DNA of 64,000 bases from Melanopsichium pennsylvanicum (Eukaryota; Basidiomycota; Ustilaginomycetes; Ustilaginales): contig OAPG01000019.1 in the NCBI GenBank assembly GCA_900208305.1, positions 248,001-312,000 of the forward strand. Reading direction: 5' to 3'. Numbering within the stretch: position 1 is the first letter of the stretch; each line of letters opens with the position of its first letter. A program made the position numbers and the translations under genes. The notes beneath the pieces are model-generated. The model saw only the letters and a list, made by a program, of their open reading frames with translations, had not been told where the DNA came from and searched no databases. Below are positions 31,614-42,818 of this stretch, piece by piece.

Positions 31614-34420
31614 TGAAGATTCAGGAAAAGCAAATCCGCCCTCTCCACCACATTTTCCTCGGTCAACTCCTGTTGCAATGCCAAGGTCCTGATCCTCGCC
31701 ACCAGATTCCTGAGCGTCTTCCTCGAGATGGTCACCGCTTCATTCAAATTCACCTGCTCCACCTCCTCTTCCATCCCCTCCTCTTCCCCTTTTGAGTATT
31801 TTCGCAAAAATGCGTGTCTCAGAAGCTCTGGAATCGTCGCCCTCTCCTCACTCCCATACCTCAATGCCGCCTTGACGCAATTCAGCAACTCATCATCCAC
31901 CTCGTACCTATCCGGATACCTTGGATCTCGAAATCTGTTCCACACAATCTCGTGATCCGGATCCACAATCGCTTCCAACTTCCTGTTTGCCGGCACTCGA
32001 TCGAACGGTGGCCTACCCCAGATCATTTGGTACAAGATACATCCCAACGACCAAACATCACTTGGTTTTCCCGCTTTGTAAACCCTCCTTCCCTTGGCTC
32101 TGGCGATCTTGATAGCCTCAGGAGCCATGTAGTTGGGCGTTCCGATGATGTTGTCACGCGAAATGTGCACCGTACCTTTCGGGATCTTTTTCGAGATACC
32201 AAAGTCGATGAGTTTGATGCGATTGTCCACCATCAGAAAGTTGGCTGGTTTCAAATCCGCGTGCACCAGATTGGCTTCGTGGATGAAATGCACTGCTTCG
32301 AGCATTTCGCGAAAGTAGTGTGCGATAGCTTCCCTTGGTAGCGGCGCTTGTTGAGCCAGTACCGTGCCAAAGTCACTTTCTCCGAGCTCGATGAGGATCC
32401 TAAGCTTGTCAGGAGTACCGTTCTTGTCCACAGTGACGTGGTGCCCAAAGTATCGCAACAGGTACATCTCACTCCCCTTGAGATCCGAAAGCGTTCGTAA
32501 AAGGTTGGCTTCCGCAATCAGATCCAGTTTATCCTGCTCACTTTCGATCTGTTTGAGATCCACTTGTTTCAGAGCGAAGAAGGCTTGTTGCTCCTCCGGT
32601 ACGGGAATCTCATCGATCATTTGCGTGTCTGCATTCCTCACTTTCTCACAAGCAGGTCCGCGAAGGACATGCACGGTAGAAAAGCCCCCCTTGGTGAGCT
32701 GCTTGCGGCGAAATTTGAATCCAGGAAGTTTGACGCACCGGGTGGATCCAGCGATCTCCTTCATGAAACGATCCGATTGTGCTAAAGGCTTTTGCATTTG
32801 TCGCGTGGTTTCGGCCCAGATGGATTCATGGCGAATCTCCGAGTACAGTCGACAGGCTTCTTCTTCTGCTGGCTCGTCGTTCTGTGCTGCTGGAGTGATC
32901 TTCGCTGCAGAAGGAGAGGAAGCGCGAAGAACGGCTTCGTGATTGGCCTCACTGAGATTGGAACGTGGAGGAGCTCGAAGATCGTTCGCGGAAGATGGTG
33001 CGAATGAGCGGCGATGCGCCATGGGATCGGCAGGAGTAGCGATATTAGATGCGAGAAAGTTGTGAATGGCCTCGGCTTGCCCTCTGGTCGGATGAACGGA
33101 TCCGTTCGCCTTGGCAGACGCTGCGGGTTCCAGCATTGTCCGCCTCGCAAGTGGATACGCTTCGTTTCTTCCGGGAGGAGGTGGTGGCTGCATCTCGCAA
33201 TCCTGATCTTCCAACTCTGGATGAGCCTCGATCCGGTTTGGCTTCTCTTCGGGACCGGGCGACCTTACCAGAGAAGCACGCTCCATCATCTCGGCTCGAA
33301 TTTTCTCCTTCTCTGCATCATAGCCGTAAGGCAAGAACCTCCTGTCCGGCCTGTCTACAGCCTCTGCTGATCCTGTTCTCGCGCCATAGCCGGACCTGTT
33401 TGAACCAGAGCCAGAATTCGAGCTCCCATCCTGACCACGCTGACCATTCTCTGGACTCGCACTCTGACCCTCGTCCCAGCTCTTGTTCCCACCAGCATTA
33501 TTGTTCGCTTCTTCGTCAAGCTCATCGTCTTCATCGTCGCTATATCTCCTGACCACCCTCCTCGCTGGCGGATGCCTATTCGAAGACCTAGTCAGCGTGC
33601 GTAGACTTCTTGCTGCACTGCGTTGGGCCGTTGCTGGCGCAGTGGTGGAGGATGTTGACCTCAGTGCTCTACCGGCCATGGCAGGCGTGCGGTATCCGCC
33701 GGTTGGCTGGGCACTGCTCGAAGAGGCCTTAGGAACGTCGTCGGGGGTTTCCCGCTTTATCGAAGCTCTAGATTCTACTTGGGGGACGTACCGAAGTTTC
33801 CTTTCCTCCTCTCGCGCAACTTCGTCTGCTTTCTCTGTGCTCGTCGTGCGGACAGGCATCGCGATGCTTGCCCTCATGTCTGCGTCGTACAGGGGTGAAC
33901 TGGCGCTGTGAAGGTTCGCTTTCGCCGCCGTGCGGAGGGGTGGAGAGGATTTTGACGATCTCATTAATTCACCATGCAATCCAGATCCCGAAGAAGCGAA
34001 CGGAGACGATCGACTGTGGTGTGGTTCTTGAGCCTGTATTTCGCGAAAGATGCTAGCAGCTCGAAGGTGTGCGAGGTCGTCCCGACGGGATGTAGTAGGC
34101 ACAGCAGCACGACGACCAGTACCGGGCGAGTCATCGTAGGGATCTGAGTGAGTCTCCCTCTGCGCTTCTGCTGAGATGCGATACGGTCTTGCCCGACCTG
34201 ACGCGACAGCAGTAATCAAGGCTTCGGGGACATCTGGATCTGTTTCGTCCTCGCCAAGAAAGTGACTGACGGGGGCGGGTGGTAATGGGCTGTCGCCAAT
34301 AGTTGCATTGGCTCGGTCAGAAGGTGTTTGGTCGGAAATGGCGTTATTTCCATGTCGCAACGATCGCCGCAAGACCGGTGTGGATGGTATGAGGTCTGCA
34401 AGACTTGAAACTGCAGTCAT
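31580..34420 (-). CDS. mps1: Mps1/TTK spindle-assembly checkpoint kinase
   Basis: A dual-specificity kinase that signals unattached kinetochores and, in many fungi, acts in spindle-pole duplication. The protein has 946 residues and no intron. About 560 N-terminal residues are disordered (Ser/Arg/Ala-rich with an acidic DEDDELDEE patch). The kinase domain is at roughly 565-870: glycine loop LTKGGFSTVHVL, Lys in FFALKQVD, catalytic loop HADLKPANFL (His-Ala-Asp in place of the usual His-Arg-Asp), DFGISKKIPKGT, the TTK-type IIGTPNYMAPEA, and DVWSLGCILYQMIWGRPPF. A short acidic region and a helical tail follow the kinase. The protein ends in eight Gln from the CTG/TTG repeat at the 3' end. The HADLKP and APE motifs together with the PEA-IK insert point to Mps1 and away from other mitotic kinases. 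Confidence 0.93.
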
Positions 34421-35256
34421 GTCGTTGGACTACGACTCGTGCGACTGCAAGAGGGAGACTGTGTTGGTCGTTGTAGCGAGGTAGAGGCAATTGTAGCAAT
34501 GAGCAGTCGTATTGTTCAGAGCGACCAAAATGATGCATTTTCCTGCTCGCTCTTTCTTGTCTGGTGACTATCGGATCGGAGACGTCCCTTAGCAGACTCT
34601 ACCAGATGCAAGAAGATCGAGATGGTGTTGAGAGTAGCTGGTGGAGATGTCTAGGCCGGATGCAATGAGATGATGAGTGTTGCAGATAGGTAGTGGCAAC
34701 GACAATGAAGGACGGACGAATGTTGGAACACCTCAACAATGCCAAAGTGACTTGCTCGATCCGCTTGCTGGGGTGTGAGAGCGACGGGAAGGAAAGAAGT
34801 GCAAAGGTGGAGACTGTCCAAACTCGCATACAGTGCTCTCACACTAGCTTCTCGCACCCACGGCCGTTTCACTTCTAAGCCATGCGCTTGCGCTCGTGAG
34901 AACTGCTTTCATTCACTGTTTCTGTGTAAATCACTGCTTTTGCTGCTGCTGCTGCTGCTGCTGCCTCTGCTGCCCGTATTTCCATTTGTCCGACAAAGAC
35001 CTTCCATCTCGCTTTTGCTGCAGGAAGCATCCTAGTTCAGAACATCAACACACGCGCCCTTGAGAGAAACAGTTGAATCTAAACAGCGTGTCGCACTATC
35101 ACGTGATTTTCCGGTACACAATCCTTCTCTGCTGTAAGATCTTTCACAGCCGCGCAATATCGAAAGTCGAAAATCGGATGCTCTTCGCACACACGCTGTC
35201 GACTTGGCCTTCACCTCATAGCAGCTGGTTCCTAACCGTACATTTATATTTCGAAG
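34421..35256. other. Intergenic with a (GCT) microsatellite
   Basis: The Mps1 promoter side and the amidase 3' end. Contains a GCT repeat of about eight units at 34941-34964. No coding region or RNA gene recognised. Confidence 0.5.
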
Positions 35257-36903
35257 TTACTTGTTCTGCGAAGCAGCATACCTCTCCCAAATGAGCTCGG
35301 CATATCCTAGCACAGCCTCCTCCTCGTATCTCCTTCCCACGACCTGTATTCCCACTGGAGCTCCCTTCTGCTCCTCTGGGTTCCACTTCTTGTACCACTT
35401 TTCATCGTCTTCGCTCAAAAAGTCCTCCCTCTTCGCCAGCTTCCCATCCATCTTCATATCAACTTTTGTCACCGGCAACACCACGCTCGGGTAATCGACC
35501 AGATTCCAGATGCCCGTGTACGAGATGTAGATGTCGTTACCCGGGGGCAACGCAGTATACGCCATACCTGGGCAAATCAAGACATCGATCGGGCGACCAT
35601 CTTTTGTACGCGAGGCTGTGTTGTTCCAGTGATCTAGATACTCCTTCTGGAATTGAAGCTTGCGAAGATTGCTCTGCCATACAGCATAGGCGCCGAGTTC
35701 TGCTTGCCCCACGCCCGAGAAGCAAGGTCCAAGAGGTTCCGAGAGAGGCTTGATGGCTGCCGAGATATCTTTTCCTCCATCGGCACAAAACGCCTCGCCC
35801 ATGATCTTCATCGCCTCTTCGGTCTTGTAGGGTTCAAAGTCGATGATGTCGCAAGTGTTGGGGAGCGAGTGGAGGACCGACTTGATAGCCCTCTCGTAAG
35901 GAGGTGACGGTCTAACATGACCGTCGTGCCACATGACACCGACGTTGAGTGCCTTTTGAAATTTTGCGGATCGATACCTCCTCTCGTTCCATGGCATCGA
36001 GGGTGTTTGAGGGTCCAATAGCCACGGCTCCTGAGCTAGTACGGCTTTACTGAACTCGGTCAAGCCGGACAACGATCTACTCAGAGGTCCGAGCACTGAA
36101 GGAATGGTGATTTGGCCAAGAAGCGAATTCACCGCTCCTTCGTATGGGAATCTGTGCGAACAGGGTCGGAGACCGAAGACGCCACACAAGGTTGCCGGAA
36201 TCCTGACAGACCCGCCTATATCCGTACCGACTCCCAGTGGCGATCCTTTCATAGCGACCAGCGCGCCTTCTCCTCCTGAAGATCCACCCGGGTGAAGGTT
36301 CCGGTTGTGCGGATTGAGCGTCGTACCCCACAGATGGTTGGACGTCTCCGAGTACATGATCGTCTGGGGCAGGTTCGTCTTGACAAATGGCACGGCTCCC
36401 GCTGTCTTGAGCACCTCGACCAGCACCGAGTCCGAAGTGGAAGGTTTATTGGCATAGCTAATGTACCCAATGGTAGCGTCTGAGCCTTGGACCTGGAACT
36501 GGTCTTTGACGCTGATCGGCAGGCCATGCAATGGACCGCGTGTCCTGCCAGTCGACTTGAGTTCCGCATCGAGTTCGGCTGCAAGCTTGCGTGCAGCTTC
36601 AAAGTTAATCTCGGTCAGGGGATTTACCAGCTGATGAGCGATGCAGGAGCGTTTGATGAAGGCTTCGAGCACCTCCACGGCGGTGTAGTCACCACTGGCG
36701 AGTTGAGAGAGCAAGACCGAGACATCATCGATCTCGGTAATCTCGATCTCACGTGAGGTGAGAATACCCGTCGTTCGCGGAAAGTCAATGACATTGTCCG
36801 AGTTGACGGGTGGAAGAGACTCGGAAGGGACCTTGTAGGAGCTTGGGATGAGTAGCTCGCGTTGAGCTCGCTTAGCTTCGGCGACTTGTTGCCACGTCGA
36901 CAT
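35257..36903 (-). CDS. Amidase-signature family hydrolase (acetamidase-like)
   Basis: A 548-residue hydrolase of carboxamides. The amidase signature core contains the catalytic Lys (GLPISVKDQ), the cis-Ser (GGSSGGEGALVAM, second Ser of SSGGE) and the nucleophile Ser in GVGTDIGGSVRIPA, so the Ser-cisSer-Lys triad is complete. The C-terminal GAPVGIQVVGRRYEEE is the usual family end. The start MSTWQQVAEAKRAQRELLIP matches the common N-terminus of fungal acetamidases and fatty-acid amide hydrolase-like enzymes. The frame stays open upstream for 118 more codons but starts there at GTG, so I use ATG 36903. No signal peptide is seen, which suggests a cytosolic enzyme. The substrate (acetamide, indole-acetamide, fatty amide) cannot be told from the sequence. 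Confidence 0.92.
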   Translation of the reverse strand: MSTWQQVAEAKRAQRELLIPSSYKVPSESLPPVNSDNVIDFPRTTGILTSREIEITEIDDVSVLLSQLASGDYTAVEVLEAFIKRSCIAHQLVNPLTEINFEAARKLAAELDAELKSTGRTRGPLHGLPISVKDQFQVQGSDATIGYISYANKPSTSDSVLVEVLKTAGAVPFVKTNLPQTIMYSETSNHLWGTTLNPHNRNLHPGGSSGGEGALVAMKGSPLGVGTDIGGSVRIPATLCGVFGLRPCSHRFPYEGAVNSLLGQITIPSVLGPLSRSLSGLTEFSKAVLAQEPWLLDPQTPSMPWNERRYRSAKFQKALNVGVMWHDGHVRPSPPYERAIKSVLHSLPNTCDIIDFEPYKTEEAMKIMGEAFCADGGKDISAAIKPLSEPLGPCFSGVGQAELGAYAVWQSNLRKLQFQKEYLDHWNNTASRTKDGRPIDVLICPGMAYTALPPGNDIYISYTGIWNLVDYPSVVLPVTKVDMKMDGKLAKREDFLSEDDEKWYKKWNPEEQKGAPVGIQVVGRRYEEEAVLGYAELIWERYAASQNK

Positions 36904-37563
36904 GGGTGCAAAGATGGTTCTCCAGACAGATGCAAATTTACGAATAGTATGGTAGACTTGGTTCGGGCGATGGTTCGTGAGACGGGTCTGGCTATTACTC
37001 CAAGCAAGTTCTGATGGAAGAAGGTGGGAGGGAACAAAGCCAAGTCTGACAGCTGCTTGGCTCATCCAGACCCTAAGTTGCCCTCCTCTTCGCCCCGAGA
37101 GCGCACGGATCTCTAATTTTCTGAATTCATAGCCGCATCTATTTGAAGGAAAGTGTGGGGGAAGCCGGCGGCGTCTACTAATTTTCCCGTTGGCTCTCCT
37201 CTCCGCCCGACCCTTGCTCACATCCATTCCATCTCCTGGACGCATATGCAAGCACACTCACATACCCTCGATACATGCAAGCATACAAAATTGCTCATAG
37301 ACTCAGCACAAGATCAGAAGGGAAATGGTCGGAAGAGATACTCATTGAGGGAGCTTGAGGGGCAACAAAGGGCAAGAAAAGGCCGATCACAAGCAGCATA
37401 GTGAAATGTACATGCAGGTTCGCCAGAGGCTCAATTCAGGATGGTTGCAAGTCTTCGACGGTTCATCTTCGCTCACAAGGTCACCTCGCTTTTCGACCCC
37501 AATCCCACAATCGTCCTTACTGTCAGCGATGGCAGGCGCAGGTGAAGTGCTCGTTGCTTCCGT
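36904..37563. other. Intergenic, amidase promoter side
   Basis: A 660-bp spacer between the amidase start and the oxidase stop, both minus strand. It must hold the amidase promoter. No other feature seen. Confidence 0.5.
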
Positions 37564-40500
37564 TTACGACGTAGCTGACCTAAAAGCCGCAGCAGCAGTC
37601 CCCGTCGCCACTGCACTCTTGGGAGGGAACACCGGATTGTCGTAAGCTGGTTCGTCAGAGACTTGTGCAGCTATAGCGGTCGCACTTGCAGCTGCAGGTG
37701 CAGCAGGCGAGACTTCGTTGGCCGTGGCAGCCACGGCAAAGGTGACGCTAGCAGATCGCAAACCATAAGCAGCCGGGTTAGGGGACGACGTTCCGACCGG
37801 GGTTGCTTCGGCCGACGCACTCGACCGAGACGCAGTGGCAAAAGATGTCTGACTGGACAGCGTAGAGAGTGCGATCTGTGTGGTTGCCTGCGGAGAAGTG
37901 TCAGAAGGGCTGATTGTCTCTTGAGGAGAATGAAGCTGAGTGGCTGATGCTACGAGATTGAGGGATGCCACGGTTTGCGAGATCACTTGCTGTGTGCGGA
38001 GAGCCGAGAAGATGCGAGTGGAGCTTCCCGTCAAGGCTGCAAAATCGGCTTCGAGTGTGCTTGCCAGCGCCGTGTTGAGAACAGAAACCGAAGCGGCACG
38101 CGTCGAGGCTGCGAGTACACTTGCACTGCCTAGGCCAGACTCCTCGGCAGCACCATCACCTGTGTCGAACGCAGTCGTAGATTCGGTTTCGCTGTCCTTG
38201 TCACTCAAAGCGGTAGCTTCAGCAGGAGAGGCGGTCCGGGTTGCCGCCGATAGCTCGGTTTCAGTCTCAGCTGAGGCGAGGGGTGACGTCGAAGCGGCAG
38301 GCTGACCCACGTTTACGACCGCAGAGGAAGCTGCTAGAAAAGGCGCGGTCTGAACTTGCGTTGTGAATACAGTCACGCCCACAGATGCAGATGCGGTCGC
38401 CACTGCCGTTCCAATCTGAGTAGCCGCATTGGTCGCGGACGGACTCGTGGACTGGACAGCAGGTCCGGTGTCTCGCTCCTTAGCGGGCAAAGTTGCAGGC
38501 GCGACGGCGGAAACACTGGCAGGGAAACTGACGGAAGCAGCGGCGGGAAGGCTGGCAGAAACAGCGGCGCTGACAGGTGCAGTAGCGATCAGACTAGGCT
38601 GAATGGTCGCGGGAATAGTCGCACGAGAACTGAGCAGGGTAGCCGCAGAGGGGGCACTAGAGAGCGCTGTGAACCCGGCTGCTACTACATTAGCTGACCC
38701 ATCAGCGCTTGCGGTTGCAAGAACAGGAGCTACCACAGCGGCAGGTGTGCTATTCGGTGCAGTCACAAGGGGCGTAGCAATTGCAGAGGCGGGCTGGGTT
38801 GCAAACACGGCTGTGGGTGGAGTCGCAAGAGCGGTAGCTGGTGCGGTGGCAACTCGAGTAGCGATCGCGTCAACACTCCCACTGCTTGTAGCAGGAACAG
38901 CGGCGGGAGGAGTAGTCAAAGCGCTGACAAGTGCAGCACCCGACGATGTGGCAAGCGCGGCGCTAGGTGCAGTATCTATGGCTGGCGACACGGCAGTCTG
39001 AGCTGGGAAAGCGACCGTCGCCGCCCGGGTCGTATTAGCCGCAGCAAGCAACGTGGACCGGGCCGGATCAGCCACAGCAGTGGTCAAGGCAGCCACAGTA
39101 GGCGTCGCACTCGCTACCGCCGCGGTGTTGCTCTCCGGTACACCGCTAAAAGTCGTCAAATGGTCATTCAGCACCGTCGCAATGATACCCGCGACCTTCT
39201 CCGTCGCTGTCGCCTGTGCCAAGCTCAATGCTGACTGCAGCGAGCTAGTGATTGACCTCTGAACGCTGTTCGAGCTGGCAATCAGCTGGATGCTGTTTGC
39301 TAGAGCTCTTGGGTCGCCCCAGGGAGACACAGTTTCGGTTATAGGTGGTGCGACGTATCTAGCATTTGCAGAGCCGGTAGCGATAGCTTCCCCGAGGACC
39401 TTTCCGAGCTCGTCATTCTGCGTCCCGACCCAGCCGGAAGGACGAACTTTGATGGACTCGCTGAAGTTGCCGCCGGCGGGGATGGTTTCGAGACCTTCGA
39501 GGAGGACTGCTGCCATTCCTTCTATGGCGTGGTCGTCAATGTGACAGTGAAGGATGTTGGCGGCCGCATGGTCAACTATGTAGCGAATGACGACCCAGGA
39601 ATTGGAGTCAATATCAAAGCCGTCGCGCAAGGGAGGAGTGTCGAGGTTGAACTTGTAGCCTAGAGCTTGAGCTTCGGCAACAGTGTCAGTGGGAAAGGGT
39701 CCAGCTCCGCTTCCTATGACCCAGAAACGTCGCGAGTGCATGTGGAAAGGGTGGGGACTATTGGGACCGCCGACAATCGAATAGATGTTGTTCTCCATGA
39801 TGAGGTCGACAACCGTGCCGAAGGGAATCGTGGCGTAAGGGGTCAACTGGTTCGAAGTGGCGTTGCCATCCGTCATATTGAAGAGCATAGGTCGATCGTC
39901 AGCCAAGCGGGCAGTGTCCAGAGGCATCGTAGCAACCTGCCATACATTGAGACTGTTCTGAGAGGCAACAGCGTGTAGCGTCATGCTGCTTTCCTGCGGC
40001 ACCTTGCTGATGGGGTCGAATGGTGTGCTAAGGTTCTGCTTCCACTTGACGATGGAAGCATCCACAACGAAGCCACTGAACAAGACATGAGCATCAGTGG
40101 TTTCGCGCATCACATATCCAAAGTCTTCTTCAATATCCGGAGACCAAGTCCCATCAATCTCGTCGATGTACGAGAGGAAGCCGTGGCCCTCAATAGGTTG
40201 CAGTGGACGAGCAGCGGTGAGACGAATTGGGAACACATAACCATCATAATCCTGATTGAGCTCGACCATCACGCTGAGCCTACTTCCGATCGTGATCTGA
40301 GCCCAGTCAACTTCCATCGGTTCGACGTAGTGCCCATCGACAGCGACGATCCACATCTTGTGAGAGTCGATGCTAAAGCCATAGTAGTCGTTGGTGGCGG
40401 TGTCAATGATCTGCAGATTGAGCCATTTCCTGCCTTCCTTGATGGCCTTTGCAGCGCTGAACACGGTCAGAGGGGCGGTGGTATTCTTACAGGTTCCGCC

Positions 40501-41553
40501 ATACCTGCCATCGAGGACGCCCTTGACGGTGTAGCCTGCTTTGGGAGGAACGAGAGAAATGCAGCCTTTGGATGTGATGCCTTCGGGATTTGTCGAGGTG
40601 AAGTTTTTTAGCAGGCCTTGAGTTATAGGTGAGATGACCGCGGACCAATCGTCGAGGCAGTACTGACGCCCACGTCCGTTAATGTGGAGCGAATCGAAGC
40701 AAGCCGGAGGAACACCGGTCTCGTGAACGATCAGCAACATGTCAGTATGATTGACGTGCCAATGATCCGACAGCTGCATCACCTGGAAGTCTTTCTCGGC
40801 CGCCTCCATCTGCTCGATATCGTCCTGCTCCGAGCTGATCAAGCTCCAAGGCTTCTTACGATCTGGCTTGGGTCGGACGTAGATCGTGCCTCGCAGACCG
40901 TCAGCATAGTATCCTCGTTCGTGACTGTGGTACCAATAGCCACCGTACTGATTGGTCATCTTGAAGCGATACGTATAGCTCTCGCCCGTATAGATGTTCC
41001 ACTGCGACAAGCCTGGTACGCCGTCCATCTCGGGAGTTCCAATCTGGTGAATGCCATGCCAATGAATTGCAAAGGGAACAGGGCTCTGATTGTTGACGAT
41101 GATCTCGACATCGTCGTTCTCGTCCCAAACGAAAGGGTCTGCCGGGAATTTGCCATTCATAAGGAAGCCAAGTCGCTCGAATCCGTCTGGACTGATCGTG
41201 CCTTGGGTGACGTTTAAGACATAAGCCTTGTTTGGAGCAGGGAGGGCATCGGCATTGCGACGGTGAAGATGTGTGGGATAGACAAAACCGCCGGCGACGG
41301 GCATGGAGGAGATCTGCTCGTGTCTCTTGATCAGCACCTCGCGGTGGTTGTCATCCTCTCGAAAATGGTGAGACAGGACATGTCCTACGATTCCAGTGTT
41401 GGTCGAATCCGGCCTGGTGATTGGGACGGCCGCAGAGATGGATCCTGTGGGAGCTGCGAAGATGACGAGGAGAGAAGCTAAAAGCGACAGGCAGATTGCT
41501 AAGCAGCGACATTGCCGCCACTGAGCCGCTGAAGAGTCGCTCGTTGCCAGCAT
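37564..41553 (-). CDS. Laccase-like multicopper oxidase with a very long Ala/Ser/Thr-rich tail
   Basis: A 1329-residue secreted or surface oxidase. An N-terminal hydrophobic segment (about 16-36, ACLSLLASLLVIFAA-like) is a signal peptide or anchor. Three cupredoxin domains hold the four copper motifs: HWHG (about 164-167), HSH in WYHSHERG (about 209-211), HPFHMH (about 602-607) and HCHIDDHAIEGM (about 669-680). Type 1 copper thus has Cys, two His and an axial Met. Enzymes of this class oxidise phenols, Fe(II) or ascorbate with O2; no Fet3-type Fe-binding set or transmembrane C-terminus is obvious. From about residue 715 to the end (roughly 600 residues) the protein is Ala/Ser/Thr/Pro-rich and low-complexity, probably O-glycosylated wall-spanning sequence. 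The end is not a clear GPI signal. Most fungal laccases are 500-650 residues, so the tail doubles the protein. Confidence 0.85.
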   Translation of the reverse strand: MLATSDSSAAQWRQCRCLAICLSLLASLLVIFAAPTGSISAAVPITRPDSTNTGIVGHVLSHHFREDDNHREVLIKRHEQISSMPVAGGFVYPTHLHRRNADALPAPNKAYVLNVTQGTISPDGFERLGFLMNGKFPADPFVWDENDDVEIIVNNQSPVPFAIHWHGIHQIGTPEMDGVPGLSQWNIYTGESYTYRFKMTNQYGGYWYHSHERGYYADGLRGTIYVRPKPDRKKPWSLISSEQDDIEQMEAAEKDFQVMQLSDHWHVNHTDMLLIVHETGVPPACFDSLHINGRGRQYCLDDWSAVISPITQGLLKNFTSTNPEGITSKGCISLVPPKAGYTVKGVLDGRYGGTCKNTTAPLTVFSAAKAIKEGRKWLNLQIIDTATNDYYGFSIDSHKMWIVAVDGHYVEPMEVDWAQITIGSRLSVMVELNQDYDGYVFPIRLTAARPLQPIEGHGFLSYIDEIDGTWSPDIEEDFGYVMRETTDAHVLFSGFVVDASIVKWKQNLSTPFDPISKVPQESSMTLHAVASQNSLNVWQVATMPLDTARLADDRPMLFNMTDGNATSNQLTPYATIPFGTVVDLIMENNIYSIVGGPNSPHPFHMHSRRFWVIGSGAGPFPTDTVAEAQALGYKFNLDTPPLRDGFDIDSNSWVVIRYIVDHAAANILHCHIDDHAIEGMAAVLLEGLETIPAGGNFSESIKVRPSGWVGTQNDELGKVLGEAIATGSANARYVAPPITETVSPWGDPRALANSIQLIASSNSVQRSITSSLQSALSLAQATATEKVAGIIATVLNDHLTTFSGVPESNTAAVASATPTVAALTTAVADPARSTLLAAANTTRAATVAFPAQTAVSPAIDTAPSAALATSSGAALVSALTTPPAAVPATSSGSVDAIATRVATAPATALATPPTAVFATQPASAIATPLVTAPNSTPAAVVAPVLATASADGSANVVAAGFTALSSAPSAATLLSSRATIPATIQPSLIATAPVSAAVSASLPAAASVSFPASVSAVAPATLPAKERDTGPAVQSTSPSATNAATQIGTAVATASASVGVTVFTTQVQTAPFLAASSAVVNVGQPAASTSPLASAETETELSAATRTASPAEATALSDKDSETESTTAFDTGDGAAEESGLGSASVLAASTRAASVSVLNTALASTLEADFAALTGSSTRIFSALRTQQVISQTVASLNLVASATQLHSPQETISPSDTSPQATTQIALSTLSSQTSFATASRSSASAEATPVGTSSPNPAAYGLRSASVTFAVAATANEVSPAAPAAASATAIAAQVSDEPAYDNPVFPPKSAVATGTAAAAFRSATS

Positions 41554-42818
41554 CGCACTGAGTCTGCCAAGCGATGAAGAGGTTAAGAGAGATGTCTGTT
41601 CAAGCGCAAGACTGAGACGATGAAAAATTGATTCAGGAGTGGATCTGAAAACAAGCGTGACGACGCCGCTAGAAAAGTAGAATCTATGGAAGCTGGTTTG
41701 ACGTTTTGTGAGGGCGAAGCTATGCTGACAGCTTCGTCTTCTTATACCATCCGTAATCTACTCTGCCCCCTGAGAAATTCGGTAAGTATCGAATAAAGGC
41801 CGAAGGCAAAACAGCAGTCATGTTGGTCTCCGGGCAAATTGCGATAGTCTGCCCTTCCGAGGCTGGTTTGAGCAGAAAACGTGAGAAGGCTCCCGATGCT
41901 TCAACGAAGCAAGTGGTGGCTGGTCCGACGGCAGAAAAGCACACTATATACCAGCTGGGTTGGGATCGTCTGTGCAGCACCAAGGTCGGGTGTGATTCCA
42001 TCGGTACAGTCCGACGGCTGTGAATATCATAGTTGGTGCGACTTCCCTTTCGCTCCGGCTTGGTATGGCTTCGCCGAAATCCACTGCAGCCAGTAGCGAA
42101 GCCCTCAACACCGCCTTGCTCGAACTTTGCCTGCGTCTATGGGAATCTCTCGCTCGTCCAAAGCGGCTGATGTTGAAGTCTGCCTTCTTGTGACGTGTGA
42201 TCTCTCAGTTGCATTAAGCTTTTGACGTTCAGATGTCGGAGCGCCCGACCAAATTTTCCCACCAGACATTGCATTACACGCTGCGTTTTCGCAGAACAGG
42301 CACATCGTAGCTTAACCTTGCTGCTCGAATTGTAACGTCGGTCCCTTCCCGGATGCGTTTGAAGGCAGATGCTGTGCCTTGTTGCAATGCCTTTTTGGGC
42401 CCCAAAAGATTTTTTCGGAGCTGGACTTGCATCCTGCGCGCGAGCTTGATCTAGCACTTTCGAGCACAGACAGGAGAGCGTCTTTGGATTGAATCTATCG
42501 GGTTGGTAATATTATATCAAAAGGGAAAGACAGTTGAAGTGAGCGCAAGAAATCACGGATACAGAAGGGCTAATGAGGATGAGCATCATATGGAGCATTT
42601 TTTGGAGAAGTTTGCATGTGAGTGCAGATCCTTTGAAGTGTAAGTCTGCGTGAGTCTTGGTGGAAAAAGCAATATGACCCAGCCAAGCCTTCGCTGTCTT
42701 GTCACCATTGCATGATTTCTCCGAACAATGAGACCGAACAGGCCGGAGGAGCGGTATTTACAATGCGTGCTTTGCCTGCCGAGCCTGCTTTGCTCATGGT
42801 TGGGCTGTTTTGCTCGCT
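41554..42818. other. Intergenic, nothing recognised
   Basis: 1.26 kb between the oxidase start and the HMG-CoA synthase stop. The open frames are short with no motif. Confidence 0.5.

Noticed and set aside
37663..39001. Several open frames on the plus strand opposite the oxidase tail
   Set aside because: They are produced by the GC-rich, Ala/Ser-coding repeats on the other strand.
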